64,000 nt of DNA from JADKCZ01 sp963786945 (GCA_963786945.1 CAWBAO010000006.1:248001-312000); one strand, 5' to 3'; counted from the first letter of the stretch, positions 45,188-53,755 are shown. A program made the numbers and translations. The notes: generated from the sequence alone by a model not told the origin.

Positions 45188-45745
45188 CGAAGACCATGAC
45201 GTCCACGCTGACCCTCGCCGCCCTGGCGGCGCTGCTCGCCGCCGGCCCGGCCCATCGCCGACGGCAAGCAGAAGCAGATCGCCCTGGGCCGGAAGCTGGT
45301 GACCCTGGGCGGGTGCAACGACTGCCACACCCCGCTCAAGATGGGCGAGAACGGCCCGCAGCCGGACCTCTCCCGCCTGCTCTCCGGCCACCCCGAGCAG
45401 CTCGCCATGCCGCCCGCGCCGAAGCTGCCCGAGGGTCCCTGGATGGCCACCGTCGGCGCCACCATGACCGCCTGGTCCGGCCCCTGGGGCGTGAGCTACA
45501 CCGCCAACCTCACGCCCGATCCGGAGACCGGGCTGGGGCGCTGGACCGAGAAGCAGTTCGTCGACACGCTCCGCACCGGGCGCCACCAGGGGCGCGGCCG
45601 GCAGCTGCTCCCGCCCATGGTCCCACCGGCCGCCTTCGCCGAGCTCAGCGACGACGAGCTGGGGGCCATCTTCGCCTACCTGCGCTCCATCCCGGCGGTC
45701 CGCAACCGGGTGCCCGAGCCGCAGGCGCCGCTGGCCATGCGCTAG
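45184..45745 (+). CDS. Mono-heme cytochrome c, frameshifted in the signal region
   Basis: About 186 aa after repair. It starts MTKTMTSTLTLAALAALLAAGPA with AAGGAG upstream. One extra C at 45251-45253 breaks the frame at the end of the signal peptide; deleting it gives IADGKQKQIALGRKLVTLGGCNDCHTPLKMGE. The heme site is GCNDCHTP, a form seen in small dehydrogenase-linked cytochromes, and the C-terminal half has the distal EAIFAYLRSIPA-like helix. The stop overlaps the stop of the convergent gene by 4 nt. Its translation is coupled to the di-heme gene, so the two probably work in one periplasmic electron pathway (inference). Confidence 0.82.
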
Positions 45746-47130
45746 CCGGGACCCGAGCCGGTGCGCCGCGCCGAGCCGTCCTCGCGCTCCTCCAGGTCCA
45801 GCTCGCAGTCGAGCTGGAGCGCGAAGCGGCCGCGGCGCACCGGGACCAGGCGGATCTCGGGGCACTTCTCCTCCAGCCGGCGGCGCAGCAGGATGAGCCG
45901 CGACTCGAGGTTGTCCTTCACCGCCGGCAGCCCCAGCCCCGGGTCGAGGCGCAGCTCGCGGTTGGTGAACTCGGTCCGCCCCTCGCGCCGGTGCTCGTCG
46001 AGCACCTTCCAGAGGATCTTCCCGGGGACGTTGCGCACCAGGTACTCGCCGTCCACGAAGAGGCAGTCGTCGTTCCGGTAGTAGAGCAGCGTCCGGCGCC
46101 GCCGGGGTGCCGTCCCCGGCGGCTCCTCCTCGTCATGGGCCTGCATCCGGTCGATGCCCGAGGCGATCTCGTTGCCGATGATCCCCAGGAAGGCCTCGTC
46201 CCACTCGTCGAAGCAGAGCGGGTCCCGGCTCTCCACCGCCAGCACGCCGACCAGCCGATCGCCGGCCAGCAGCGGCAGGGCCAGCTGGGCCTGGGCGTCC
46301 TGCAGCCCGGGGAGGGGCACCTCCGGCGCCAGCGCCGCGCCGTCGCCGCAGGCCTCGACCCGGTCCCGGATGGCCCGGCCGTAGCGCAGGTCGGAGCCCA
46401 TGCCGGCCACCCGCAGCATGCGCCGGCGCTCCGCCACCGTCCCCACCAGCCCCTGGCCGGGGCAGGCCTCCGCCCCCACGCCGCTGGCGCCGTACCCGCG
46501 GCTGGCCACGGCGTAGAGCGGCGAGCCGGGCCCGTCGGACAGGAAGAGCATGGCGTGCGAGAAGCCCAGGTTGACGTCGAGCGCCTCGAGCGCGCCGGAG
46601 AGCAGCTCGTCGAGATCGCGCGACCGGGCGATCCGGTCCGAGACCAGCTGCAGCTGGCGCAGCTCGGACATGGGGCCGGCCGGCAGGCCGGCGGGCGCGG
46701 CGTCGGGCCCCGCCGCGGCGGGCGGCCCGAGGAAGCCGGCCAGGGGCTCCACCGCCAGCACCTCGTAGACGTCGGCGGAGCGCAGCCGGAACACGCCGGC
46801 CATCCCGGTATGGGTGGCGATGACCTGGATGCGCGCCGCCATGGCGTCGAAGAGCGGCCCCCCGGTCTCGGCCCGCTGGAAGCGCAGCCGCAGCTGCCAG
46901 GCCTCGAAGGTCACCGGGTGGTTGACGATCACCGCCGCGAAGGGGTTCTCCTGGACGTTGCGCTGGGTCTTGTTGAAGAACTGGCAGGAGAGCGCCACGT
47001 GCCGCTCGTCGACCAGGTGGACCTGGGAGAGGTAGGTGACGTTGGGCTCGCCGCTGCGGTCGCAGGTGGTGATCATCGACGGCACCACGCCCTGGAAGCA
47101 GGGGGAGAGGTCGGCCAGCCTCACCGTCAT
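45742..47130 (-). CDS. Split-barrel flavoprotein with GAF domain and C-terminal DNA-binding-like region
   Basis: A 462-aa protein. Residues 1-150 form a pyridoxamine-5'-phosphate-oxidase-like FMN-binding split barrel (LSPCFQGVVPSMITTCDRSGEPNVTYLSQ, FFNKTQRNVQENP). Residues ~160-330 are a GAF domain (LVSDRIARSRDLDELLSGALEAL ... GLVGTVAERR). The rest, ~345-450, starts YYRNDDCLFVDGEYLVRNVPG and looks like a winged-helix-like module similar to that of some transcription regulators. Thus flavin sensing, small-molecule sensing and a possible output domain are fused. The ATG overlaps the stop of the companion split-barrel gene by 4 nt. No start ambiguity. Confidence 0.82.
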   Translation of the reverse strand: MTVRLADLSPCFQGVVPSMITTCDRSGEPNVTYLSQVHLVDERHVALSCQFFNKTQRNVQENPFAAVIVNHPVTFEAWQLRLRFQRAETGGPLFDAMAARIQVIATHTGMAGVFRLRSADVYEVLAVEPLAGFLGPPAAAGPDAAPAGLPAGPMSELRQLQLVSDRIARSRDLDELLSGALEALDVNLGFSHAMLFLSDGPGSPLYAVASRGYGASGVGAEACPGQGLVGTVAERRRMLRVAGMGSDLRYGRAIRDRVEACGDGAALAPEVPLPGLQDAQAQLALPLLAGDRLVGVLAVESRDPLCFDEWDEAFLGIIGNEIASGIDRMQAHDEEEPPGTAPRRRRTLLYYRNDDCLFVDGEYLVRNVPGKILWKVLDEHRREGRTEFTNRELRLDPGLGLPAVKDNLESRLILLRRRLEEKCPEIRLVPVRRGRFALQLDCELDLEEREDGSARRTGSGPG

Positions 47131-47627
47131 GGCGCTCCCCCTCCGTCGTGGAGGGGCGCGCCGGCGCCCGGCCCGGGCGTCTGCACGAAGACCGACTCCA
47201 CCTGGAAGCGAACGGCGTGGACGGGCCAGTTCACCAGCCGCAGGGTGACCCGGGGCGGGAGCCCGATCACGGCGAGGTTCCTGGCCAGCTCGTCCCGGTA
47301 GCGGTCCACCAGCGCCCGGGCGGCGGCGTCACCCGCGGTGACGGCGACGACCCGGCCCTTGAGCTGGACGGCGCGGTTGTCGAGGGCCCTCGAGACGCAG
47401 ACCGCGATCCGGCCGTTCTCCTCCAGGTTGGCCCGGGCGGCCGCAGCGGAGGCGGCTGGAAGGAAGACGGTGGCCTCTTCCCCGCCCGGCTCAACCCGGA
47501 GCCCGACCCCTCGCGTCGACTCGGGCCTGAGCCCCATGTCGCGCGTGCCGACCAGCACCGAGATGCCCGACTCGAGAAAGCGAGCGAGTTCGTCCGTGAT
47601 CACCCGTGGGGCCCCGGCGGTCTGCAT
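47127..47627 (-). CDS. Pyridoxamine 5'-phosphate oxidase-family protein
   Basis: A 166-aa single-domain split barrel. The LESGISVLVGTRDMGLRPESTRGVG strand, the SAAAARANLEENGRIAVCVSR loop and the WPVHAVRFQVESVFVQTPGPG end are family features; the members bind FMN, F420 or heme. I start at ATG 47627 with GAGG upstream; 47645 would add six residues. Its stop overlaps the start of the larger GAF-containing flavoprotein by 4 nt, so the pair is co-translated and may work together as a sensor and its partner (inference). Confidence 0.82.
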   Translation of the reverse strand: MQTAGAPRVITDELARFLESGISVLVGTRDMGLRPESTRGVGLRVEPGGEEATVFLPAASAAAARANLEENGRIAVCVSRALDNRAVQLKGRVVAVTAGDAAARALVDRYRDELARNLAVIGLPPRVTLRLVNWPVHAVRFQVESVFVQTPGPGAGAPLHDGGGAP

Positions 47628-47730
47628 AACGGCGCCTCGCGCCATCGACCGGTACCCGCTTGGGGGCTCCCGTCAGGGTGGCGGCGAGGCGTATCGGTGG
47701 AGGGACGCGCCGCCCGCCGCCGAGGTCGCC

Positions 47731-48354
47731 ATGCCCACCGACGCCATCCTGCTCTCCCGCATCCTCCCCGCCACGCCGGCGCAGGTCTACGCCGCCTGGC
47801 TCGACGCCGCCGAGCACAGCGCCATGACCGGCAGCCCCGCCACCATCGAGTCGGCCGAGGTGGGCGGACGCTTCACCGCCTGGGACGGCTACATCGACGG
47901 CAGCTTCGTGGCGCTGGAGCCGGGCGTGCGGATCGTCCAGTCGTGGCGCTCCGACGACTTCCCCGCCGACGCGCTCGACTCGCTGCTCGATGTCCGCCTC
48001 GAGCCGGCGCCGGGCGGAACGCGGGTGACGCTGCGCCACGGGGACCTGCCCGAGGGGCAGGGGCCGGCGCTGCTCGAGGGGTGGGTGGAGTTCTACCTCG
48101 AGCCGATGGCGAGGTACTTCGACAGGGGGCGGAAAGGGGCGAAGGGGGCGACCGGCATGGCCACGCCGAAGCCCGGGGCGAGGGCCCGCGCCAGCGCCCG
48201 GACCGCGGCGAGGAAGGCGGCTCGCACGGCGCCGCGGAAGCAGGTCCGCAAGGCGGCCAAGAAGAAGGCCGCACCGAAGCGCGCGGCGGTGAAGCGGGGC
48301 AAGAAGCCGGTGCCCCGCCGCTCCGAGAAGCGGAAGGGCCCGCGGCGGGGCTGA
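47731..48354 (+). CDS. SRPBCC (AHSA1-like) protein with histone H1-like basic tail
   Basis: A 207-aa protein in two parts. Residues 1-130 are a SRPBCC/START-like fold (LLSRILPATPAQVYAAWLD, GRFTAWDGYIDGSF, GTRVTLRHGDLP, WVEFYLEPMARYF) of the Aha1 C-terminal type that binds small hydrophobic ligands. Residues ~135-207 are made of K/R/A/P repeats (ARARASARTAARKAA and similar), matching H1-like and HU-type basic tails of myxobacteria. The two parts are separated by GRKGAKG. A DNA- or RNA-bound role for a ligand-binding domain would be inference. It is convergent with the barrel gene at 48360. Confidence 0.85.
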   Translation: MPTDAILLSRILPATPAQVYAAWLDAAEHSAMTGSPATIESAEVGGRFTAWDGYIDGSFVALEPGVRIVQSWRSDDFPADALDSLLDVRLEPAPGGTRVTLRHGDLPEGQGPALLEGWVEFYLEPMARYFDRGRKGAKGATGMATPKPGARARASARTAARKAARTAPRKQVRKAAKKKAAPKRAAVKRGKKPVPRRSEKRKGPRRG

Positions 48355-48359
48355 GACGC

Positions 48360-49223
48360 TCACCGCCCGAACGGCGAGTCGAAGGCCCAGACCGCGTCGA
48401 TGAGCGGCAGCGGCACCGAGGTGCGCGTGCCGTAGGGGAAGCGGGCCCACGACCAGGTGGCGCCGGCGTGCAGCTCGAAGCCAGGGCGCGGCCGCCAGGC
48501 GGCCACCGCGCTCCACTCCACCGCCCGGTCACCCTTGAGGCCCGTGAAGTAGAACCCGTCGAGCGTGACCCGGTAGCCGAAGGGGCCGGCGATCGGTCCC
48601 TGCGCGGCCAGCCCGCCGTCGACGCTCCAGCCGGTGAACCAGGCCGCCATCCGCGGCCAGGCGTAGTGCCACTCCACCTGGCTCCAGAACTCCGGCCCGT
48701 CCCAGGCGGACAGGTTCCTCGCCAGCGTCCCGCCGGCCCTGGCTGAGATCAGGTGCCCGCCGGGCAGCTCCCTGGTCACCAGCAGATGGTTCGCGAAGGA
48801 GACGATGTGCGGATAGGTGACGTCGGATGGGACGATGCCGCCGGTCCCCTCCCGCGAGAGCAGGCGCATGAGCGGCGTCGGGTAGCCGAGGCCGTGGTCG
48901 CTGGCCCACTCCAGCCCCAGCGCCCTCCCCCACCCCACCCGCAGGGCGGCGTTGGGAAAGACGAACATCCAGAGCGGGTAGAAGGAGACCTCCAGCCGCT
49001 CGGCCACGCCCCAGCGCAGCGGGGCGAAGACCCCCAGCTCCATGTGGCCGGGCGGCACCAGCCGGGCCGTGTCGGGGGCGAAGCGCGCCGGGGTGAGGTC
49101 GGCAGACGAGGTCGGCGGTGGGGCGTTCGACGCCGGCGAGGCCGGGTCGGCGGCGGAGCCGGCCCGCGGTCCGGCGGCGAGGAGCGCCAGCAGCAGCGCC
49201 GCGGCGAGTCGGCCGGCCCTCAC
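48360..49223 (-). CDS. Hypothetical exported protein, probable outer-membrane barrel
   Basis: A 287-aa protein from GTG 49223. The signal peptide (VRAGRLAAALLLALLAAGPRAGSA) is followed by a short Pro/Ala/Ser linker and repeated beta-strand patterns such as LEVSFYPLWMFVFPNAALRVGWG and FELHAGATWSWARFPYGTR. It has many Trp and Tyr residues, as in barrel girdles. I know no family. The GTG overlaps the stop of the EEP lipoprotein gene (GTGA), so it is translated after it. The function is unknown. Confidence 0.75.
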   Translation of the reverse strand: MRAGRLAAALLLALLAAGPRAGSAADPASPASNAPPPTSSADLTPARFAPDTARLVPPGHMELGVFAPLRWGVAERLEVSFYPLWMFVFPNAALRVGWGRALGLEWASDHGLGYPTPLMRLLSREGTGGIVPSDVTYPHIVSFANHLLVTRELPGGHLISARAGGTLARNLSAWDGPEFWSQVEWHYAWPRMAAWFTGWSVDGGLAAQGPIAGPFGYRVTLDGFYFTGLKGDRAVEWSAVAAWRPRPGFELHAGATWSWARFPYGTRTSVPLPLIDAVWAFDSPFGR

Positions 49224-50302
49224 GGCACCACCAGCCAGCCGGCCACCACCGGGACGTGGTCGGAGAGCAGCACGGCGTCCTGCATCACCTGCACGCTGCC
49301 GGGGGCCCAGGCCCGGTTGGTGAAGAGGTGGTCGAGCTTGCGGTTGAGCGGGTAGGCCTCGTCGCCGACGAAGGTGTACCAGGGGCCCGGGTCGGCGCCG
49401 AAGGCGGCGGGCGTGACGTCCGGCACGTAGGCGGCGTAGAGCGGGTCGAGCCAGGTCTCCTCGCCGACGTAGCTGTCGGGCTCGAAGCGGGCGTCGGTGC
49501 AGTTGGCGTCCTCGGGGAAGTTCTCGCGCACCGGGGAGGTGGATGGGATCTCGTTGAGATCGCCGCCGCCCAGCACCGGCAGGCCGCGGGCGGACAGGTC
49601 GTCGAGCAGCGCCTTGAGGAGGTCGAGGTGCCTCTTCTTGGTCCCGTCCTTGGAGAAGGCCTCGGCGTGGGTGGCCACCACCGCCACCTCGCCCAGCCCG
49701 GGGACGCCGAGGTGGACCTCCAGCAGGTTCCGCTTCAGGTAGAAGTAGCGCTCCAGCGAGGAGATGTCGGTCTGCAGCGGCAGGGCGTGGCGGGTGGCCG
49801 AGGTGATGGGCCAGCGCGAGAGCACGGCGTTGCCCGAGTCGATGGGCCCCTGGCCATCCGAGGGGATGTAGTCGGCCTTCCACTGCGAGGCGTAGGCCGC
49901 GTAGTTGAGGCCGCTGCCGTCGAGGAGCAGCTGGACCTCGTCGACGTAGGCGGCCCGCTTGGAGCCGGCGGTGTCCACCTCCTGGAGCAGGACCAGATCC
50001 GGGTCCAGGGCCCTGAGGTACGCGGCCAGCGCGGTCACGTTTCCGCGCACCTCGGCCTCGGTCATGAGCACCCGCGTGCCGCGGCACTCCCAGAAGAACC
50101 GCAGCCGGGCCCCGCCGAACTTCACGTTCCAGGTGACGACGCGGAGCGGGCCGGACGGCGCCGGCTCCGGGCCGGGCACGCTGGCCCGGTAGAGGACCGC
50201 CTGCTCGGTGTCCTCGAAGCCGGTGTTGAAGGGGTCGCAGGCCGGGAGCCCGGCGAGCGCGGTGAGCGCGAGGGCGGCGGTGAGGCCGGCGGGACGGGCC
50301 AT
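49220..50302 (-). CDS. Endonuclease/exonuclease/phosphatase-family lipoprotein
   Basis: A 360-aa lipoprotein with lipobox LPAC after a typical signal (start ATG 50302, MARPAGLTAALAL). The EEP fold shows all core motifs: RVVTWNVKFGG, LLQEVDTAG (Mg-binding Glu), IDSGNAVLSRWP, VATHAEAF, LGGGDLNEIP (catalytic D-x-N) and LSDHVPVVAGW. The C-terminus ends right after the catalytic His. A surface nuclease or lipid/sugar phosphatase are both possible, since the family covers DNase I-like and sphingomyelinase-like activities. It is coupled to the barrel gene downstream by a 4-nt overlap. Confidence 0.88.
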   Translation of the reverse strand: MARPAGLTAALALTALAGLPACDPFNTGFEDTEQAVLYRASVPGPEPAPSGPLRVVTWNVKFGGARLRFFWECRGTRVLMTEAEVRGNVTALAAYLRALDPDLVLLQEVDTAGSKRAAYVDEVQLLLDGSGLNYAAYASQWKADYIPSDGQGPIDSGNAVLSRWPITSATRHALPLQTDISSLERYFYLKRNLLEVHLGVPGLGEVAVVATHAEAFSKDGTKKRHLDLLKALLDDLSARGLPVLGGGDLNEIPSTSPVRENFPEDANCTDARFEPDSYVGEETWLDPLYAAYVPDVTPAAFGADPGPWYTFVGDEAYPLNRKLDHLFTNRAWAPGSVQVMQDAVLLSDHVPVVAGWLVVP

Positions 50303-50466
50303 GCGGAGTGCTCCCCCTTCGACGCGGAGACGACCTCCACAGGGTACCGGATCGGAGGCCGGAGAAGCGGCCCGGGCACCAGCCCGGACCCGCGCTCGAC
50401 AAGAAGGGTCGGCCGCGGGCATCGTGTGGTCCCTTCGCCGCACCGGCCCCGCGCCAGGAGAGCCCC

Positions 50467-51783
50467 ATGCGCTACGACCCGCTCCGCGACCTCCCCGCCC
50501 CCGCCGGCTGGCAGCCGGGTGACGTGCTCGTCGTCTTCGGCGAGCTCTTCGGCCGCGGCTACGCCAACGGCATCGTCGACGAGGCGCGCAAGGCCGGGAT
50601 GACGCTGGTCGGGGCCACCGTGGGCCGGCGCGACGGGAGCGACGGCCCCTTGCGCCCGCTCAACCCCGAGGAGCTGGCGGCGGCCGAGGCCAACCTGGGC
50701 GGCCGCATCGTCAACGTGCCGCTCGAGGCCGGCTTCGACCTCGAGTCGGTGGGCGGCGGCCCCTCGCCCGTCGAGCAGCTGAAGCGGGTCAAGGGGGACA
50801 ACTGGCGCGAGCTCGGCTTCGACCAGGCGGCCCTGGCGGCCTCGCGGGCGGCCGGCGCGGCGCGCTTCGAGCGGAACGCGGCAGCCTTCGCGGAGGCGCT
50901 GGCCGGGCTGGTGCCCCCGGGCGCCAGCCTGCTCGTCGTCCACACCATGGCCGGCGGCGTCCCGCGGGCCCGCTCGCTCCTGCCGCTCATGACCCGCCTC
51001 TTCCGCGGCACCGGCGAGAAGCACCTGGCCTCGGGCCCGGTCTGGGACACCGAGCTGGGCCGGCTCTGGGCCTCGAGCTTCGAGGAGGTGACGGCGCGGA
51101 CCTTCCAGCGGCTCGTCGCCGCCACCGCCCCGCTGCGCACGGCGGGCCGGCGGGTGCGCTACGTGGCCTACGGGTACCATGGCTGCGAGGTGATGATCGG
51201 TGGACGGCTCACCTGGCAGAGCTACACGCCCTACCTGCAGGGCTGGGCCAAGAAGCAGCTCGAACAGCACGCCGAGGAGGCCTGGCGCGACGGGGTGCGG
51301 GCCACGGTCTTCAACTGCCCGGAGATCTGGACCAACTCCAGCGCCCTCTTCTCCGGGGTGGAGCTGTCGCTCTACCCGCTGCTCGACGCCCTCGGCGACG
51401 CCGGCCGCGCCCAGGGGGGCGCCGCGCAGCTCGCCGCCGACGCGCTCCGGGCGCGCGGCCGCGCCCTGCTCAAGGACGGGGCCACGCTGGAGGCGATGCT
51501 GGAGCGGGCGGGGCGCTTCCTCTCCGATCCCGCGCTGGCCCCCTTCCGCGGCCTCGAGGCCTGGCCGCACCACTCCACGCGGGAGGAGATGGAGCTCATG
51601 CTGCCCGCCGCCGAGGAGGTGCTGGCCTTCAGCGCCGACCAGAAGAACACCGTGGCCGGCGAGCTCTCCCGCATGGTCTTCGGCGCCGTGGGCCGGCTCA
51701 TGCTGGCCGAGGCCTGGGAGCCCTCCTCGCCGGTCCGCTGGCTCGGCCACGACGTGGTCGCGAGGAGGCTGGTCACGGAGTGA
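50467..51783 (+). CDS. Conserved 438-aa protein, possibly FabMG-type enoyl-ACP reductase
   Basis: It begins MRYDPLRDLPAPAGWQPGDV with AGGAGA upstream. An N-terminal Rossmann-like stretch is seen (VLVVFGELFGRGYANGIVDEARKAGM, then ATVGRRDGSD), with a middle segment SLLVVHTMAGGVPRARSLLPLM and a strongly conserved-looking YVAYGYHGCEVMIGG...WQSYTPYLQGWAKKQLE. I recall similar proteins annotated as 'enoyl ACP reductase FabMG family' in myxobacteria, but I could not verify this. A nucleotide-dependent reductase is therefore a tentative call. It is a single gene with no obvious operon partners, divergent from the EEP gene across 164 bp. Confidence 0.7.
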   Translation: MRYDPLRDLPAPAGWQPGDVLVVFGELFGRGYANGIVDEARKAGMTLVGATVGRRDGSDGPLRPLNPEELAAAEANLGGRIVNVPLEAGFDLESVGGGPSPVEQLKRVKGDNWRELGFDQAALAASRAAGAARFERNAAAFAEALAGLVPPGASLLVVHTMAGGVPRARSLLPLMTRLFRGTGEKHLASGPVWDTELGRLWASSFEEVTARTFQRLVAATAPLRTAGRRVRYVAYGYHGCEVMIGGRLTWQSYTPYLQGWAKKQLEQHAEEAWRDGVRATVFNCPEIWTNSSALFSGVELSLYPLLDALGDAGRAQGGAAQLAADALRARGRALLKDGATLEAMLERAGRFLSDPALAPFRGLEAWPHHSTREEMELMLPAAEEVLAFSADQKNTVAGELSRMVFGAVGRLMLAEAWEPSSPVRWLGHDVVARRLVTE

Positions 51784-52036
51784 GGGGGCGGCACGGCGAG
51801 GGCCCCGCGCGAGGTGGGCGGCGCCGTCTGGCGAGCGAAAGGCGCAGCGAAGGGCGAGCACGCTCGACCAGCTCCGAGGGAGAGGAGGGGCGCAACGACG
51901 AGCTGGGCGGCGCCTCGGTCGGCCTCATCGCCGGGAGCGATCTGAGACGGGCGACGTCGTGGATGGTCCGTCCCTGTTGGGTTTCATGCACGTCCAAGGC
52001 TCCAGAAGTGTCAGACCTGCATGAGACGATGCGTGA
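51784..52036. other. 253-bp non-coding stretch with lower GC at its 3' side
   Basis: This gap between the 438-aa gene and the HNH gene has no convincing coding pattern. Bases ~51955-52030 are visibly lower in GC than the surrounding genes. No clear promoter or inverted repeat was found. It may be the edge of the transferred HNH segment. Confidence 0.4.
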
Positions 52037-53311
52037 ATGATCGACCACGCGCCACCGACCCTGTCCTCGGCCGCGGCCTCGTCCCGCGGAGCGGCTGCCC
52101 CATCCCTCGCACTCCTGGAAGCCCGGCATCTCCGCGATGCACTCAAGCTGCTCCTTCGCAAGGAGCAGTCGGCCATGGCTGAGTTCCTGGTCGCGCTCGC
52201 CCACTTCGACCGGCATCGCGGATGGGAGGCCCTGGGGCACGCCAGCCTCTTCGCCTTTCTCCATTTCGAGCTGGGGCTCTCGAACAGCGCGGCCTTCTAC
52301 CGGATGAGCGCCGCCCGTCTCCTCCAGCGCTTCCCGGACCTCGTGGAGCCCATTCGCGACGGTCGGCTCTGCCTGTCGACGACAGCAGAGCTCGCGAAGG
52401 TGATCTCCGAGGAGAACCGGGCGGAGGTGGTCAAGCGCTTCTTCGGCCGGTCCGCTCGGGAAGCGCTAGAGGTCGTCGCGGAGCTGCAGCCAAGAGTGGC
52501 GCCGCCCCGGCGCGCTGTGGTGACGGCCATTCCCCCGCCTCCGGTCACCGTCGAGACGCAGAAGGCCTCGCCAATCGAGCGCCCGGCCACATGGCCTGGA
52601 CGGCCGACGTCGTCCCTGTCTCCGGCCCCGGCTGCCACGGACTCAGGGTTGCTTCTGACGTCAGAAGAAGAAGTGACCCACCCCGCGCGGGTCGAGCCGC
52701 GCCGAGACGAGGTCGAGCCGCTCACCGCCGACCTGCGCCGGCTCCACATCACGGTGTCGCGCCAGCTCCTGAAGAAGCTCGAAGCCGCTCGCGATGGCCT
52801 CTCCCACGCGGTCCCTGGCGCTAGCGCCGAGCAGGTCATCGAGGCCGCGCTCGACCTGTTGCTCGAGAAGCAGGCCAGGTCGCGCGGGCAGGTGAAGCGG
52901 CCGCGAAGCGTCTCGCCACTCCCGACGGAAGCCGCGGCCCCCACGGCAAGCTCGATGCCCCCGCCGAGGGCGACCCCGGTCTCAAACCCGGCCGGAAGTG
53001 CCCTGGCGCCGGCCACCACGGAGCCGACCCACCGCCGCACCGGGCCGCGCGAAGCCATCCCCGCCGCCGTCCGCCGCGCCGTCTGGGAGCGGGACCAGGG
53101 GCGCTGCCAGTGGCCCCTCGACGGCGGCGGCCGCTGCGGCTCGACGCACCGGCTCGAGCTGGACCACATCCAGCCCTGGGCGCGCGACGGCGAGCCCACC
53201 GTCGCCAACCTCCGGGTCGTCTGCCACGCCCACAACGCAAGGGCTGCGCGCCAGGTGTTCGGGGCCCGGTGCGTGGAGCGGTACGCAGGCAGGCGTCAGG
53301 AGGCCTCATGA
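52037..53311 (+). CDS. HNH endonuclease with DUF222-like N-terminal region
   Basis: A 424-aa protein. Residues ~25-150 form a helical region (RHLRDALKLLLRKEQSAMAEF ... SFGLSNSAAFYRM-like) reminiscent of the DUF222/HNH family. A Pro/Ser-rich, variable linker spans ~150-330. The nuclease is at the C-terminus: WERDQGRCQW, RCGSTHRLELDHIQPWARDG and NLRVVCHAHN, with the metal-binding Cys pair and the H-N-H residues visible. Codon choice is looser (more A/T third bases) than in flanking genes, suggesting transfer. Such genes occur in many copies in Anaeromyxobacter-like genomes, possibly as selfish elements (known from memory, not checked). A 16-bp palindrome lies in the linker. Confidence 0.85.
   Translation: MIDHAPPTLSSAAASSRGAAAPSLALLEARHLRDALKLLLRKEQSAMAEFLVALAHFDRHRGWEALGHASLFAFLHFELGLSNSAAFYRMSAARLLQRFPDLVEPIRDGRLCLSTTAELAKVISEENRAEVVKRFFGRSAREALEVVAELQPRVAPPRRAVVTAIPPPPVTVETQKASPIERPATWPGRPTSSLSPAPAATDSGLLLTSEEEVTHPARVEPRRDEVEPLTADLRRLHITVSRQLLKKLEAARDGLSHAVPGASAEQVIEAALDLLLEKQARSRGQVKRPRSVSPLPTEAAAPTASSMPPPRATPVSNPAGSALAPATTEPTHRRTGPREAIPAAVRRAVWERDQGRCQWPLDGGGRCGSTHRLELDHIQPWARDGEPTVANLRVVCHAHNARAARQVFGARCVERYAGRRQEAS
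52652..52667. repeat. Perfect 16-bp palindrome inside the HNH gene
   Basis: CTTCTGACGTCAGAAG reads the same on both strands, in the variable linker of the HNH nuclease gene. It may be chance, or a site recognised by a protein. Confidence 0.6.
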
Positions 53312-53352
53312 CTTCCAGGCTGGTCGGGGGTCAGGCCAGGGAGGGGGCCACG

Positions 53353-53748
53353 ATGAGACATCTCCCGCTCGGCGCGCTGCTCGTGGTGCTCGTCGGCTGC
53401 GCCGCCGGCCAGCACGCCCCGTCGACGGCCGCCACCGCCGGCCCGGCCACGTGCAGCTTCGACTCCGAGTGCCCCGGCGGGAGCTGCCGCTTCGGCTCGT
53501 GCTCGCCCTTCCCGCCAGACGCCAGGACGTGCGCCTTCGACGCCCAGTGCCCTGGCGGGAGCTGCCGCCTCGGCACCTGCTCCCCCTTCCCGCCCGACAT
53601 CGGCACCTGCTCCTTCGACTCCCAGTGCCCGGGGGGAAGCTGCCAGTTCGGTTCCTGCTCGCCCTTCCCGCGGCCCGTCTCGGGCGGGTCCTGCAGCAGC
53701 GGCGTCCACTGCAGCAACGGGACGTGCACCGGGCCCGACTGCCGCTGA
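53353..53748 (+). CDS. Cys-rich lipoprotein with three 26-residue repeats
   Basis: A 131-aa protein with a lipoprotein signal MRHLPLGALLVVLVGC. The mature protein is three repeats of TCxFDxxCPGGSCxxGxCSPFPPD type (residues 33-58, 59-84, 85-112), followed by a diverged fourth, SCSSGVHCSNGTCTGPDC. Each full unit has four Cys spaced C-x5-C-x4-C-x4-C, suggesting tandem disulfide-bonded micro-domains like Dickkopf/EB modules; this similarity is by eye. It lies just downstream of the HNH gene and is probably exposed at the outer membrane. ATG 53353 is fixed by the lipobox. The function is unknown. Confidence 0.82.
   Translation: MRHLPLGALLVVLVGCAAGQHAPSTAATAGPATCSFDSECPGGSCRFGSCSPFPPDARTCAFDAQCPGGSCRLGTCSPFPPDIGTCSFDSQCPGGSCQFGSCSPFPRPVSGGSCSSGVHCSNGTCTGPDCR
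53449..53688 (+). repeat. Three tandem 78-84 bp Cys-rich units
   Basis: Units at 53449-53526, 53527-53604 and 53605-53688 encode the Cys-rich repeats of the lipoprotein. DNA identity between units is high, indicating recent duplication. Confidence 0.8.
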
Positions 53749-53755
53749 CCCGCCC

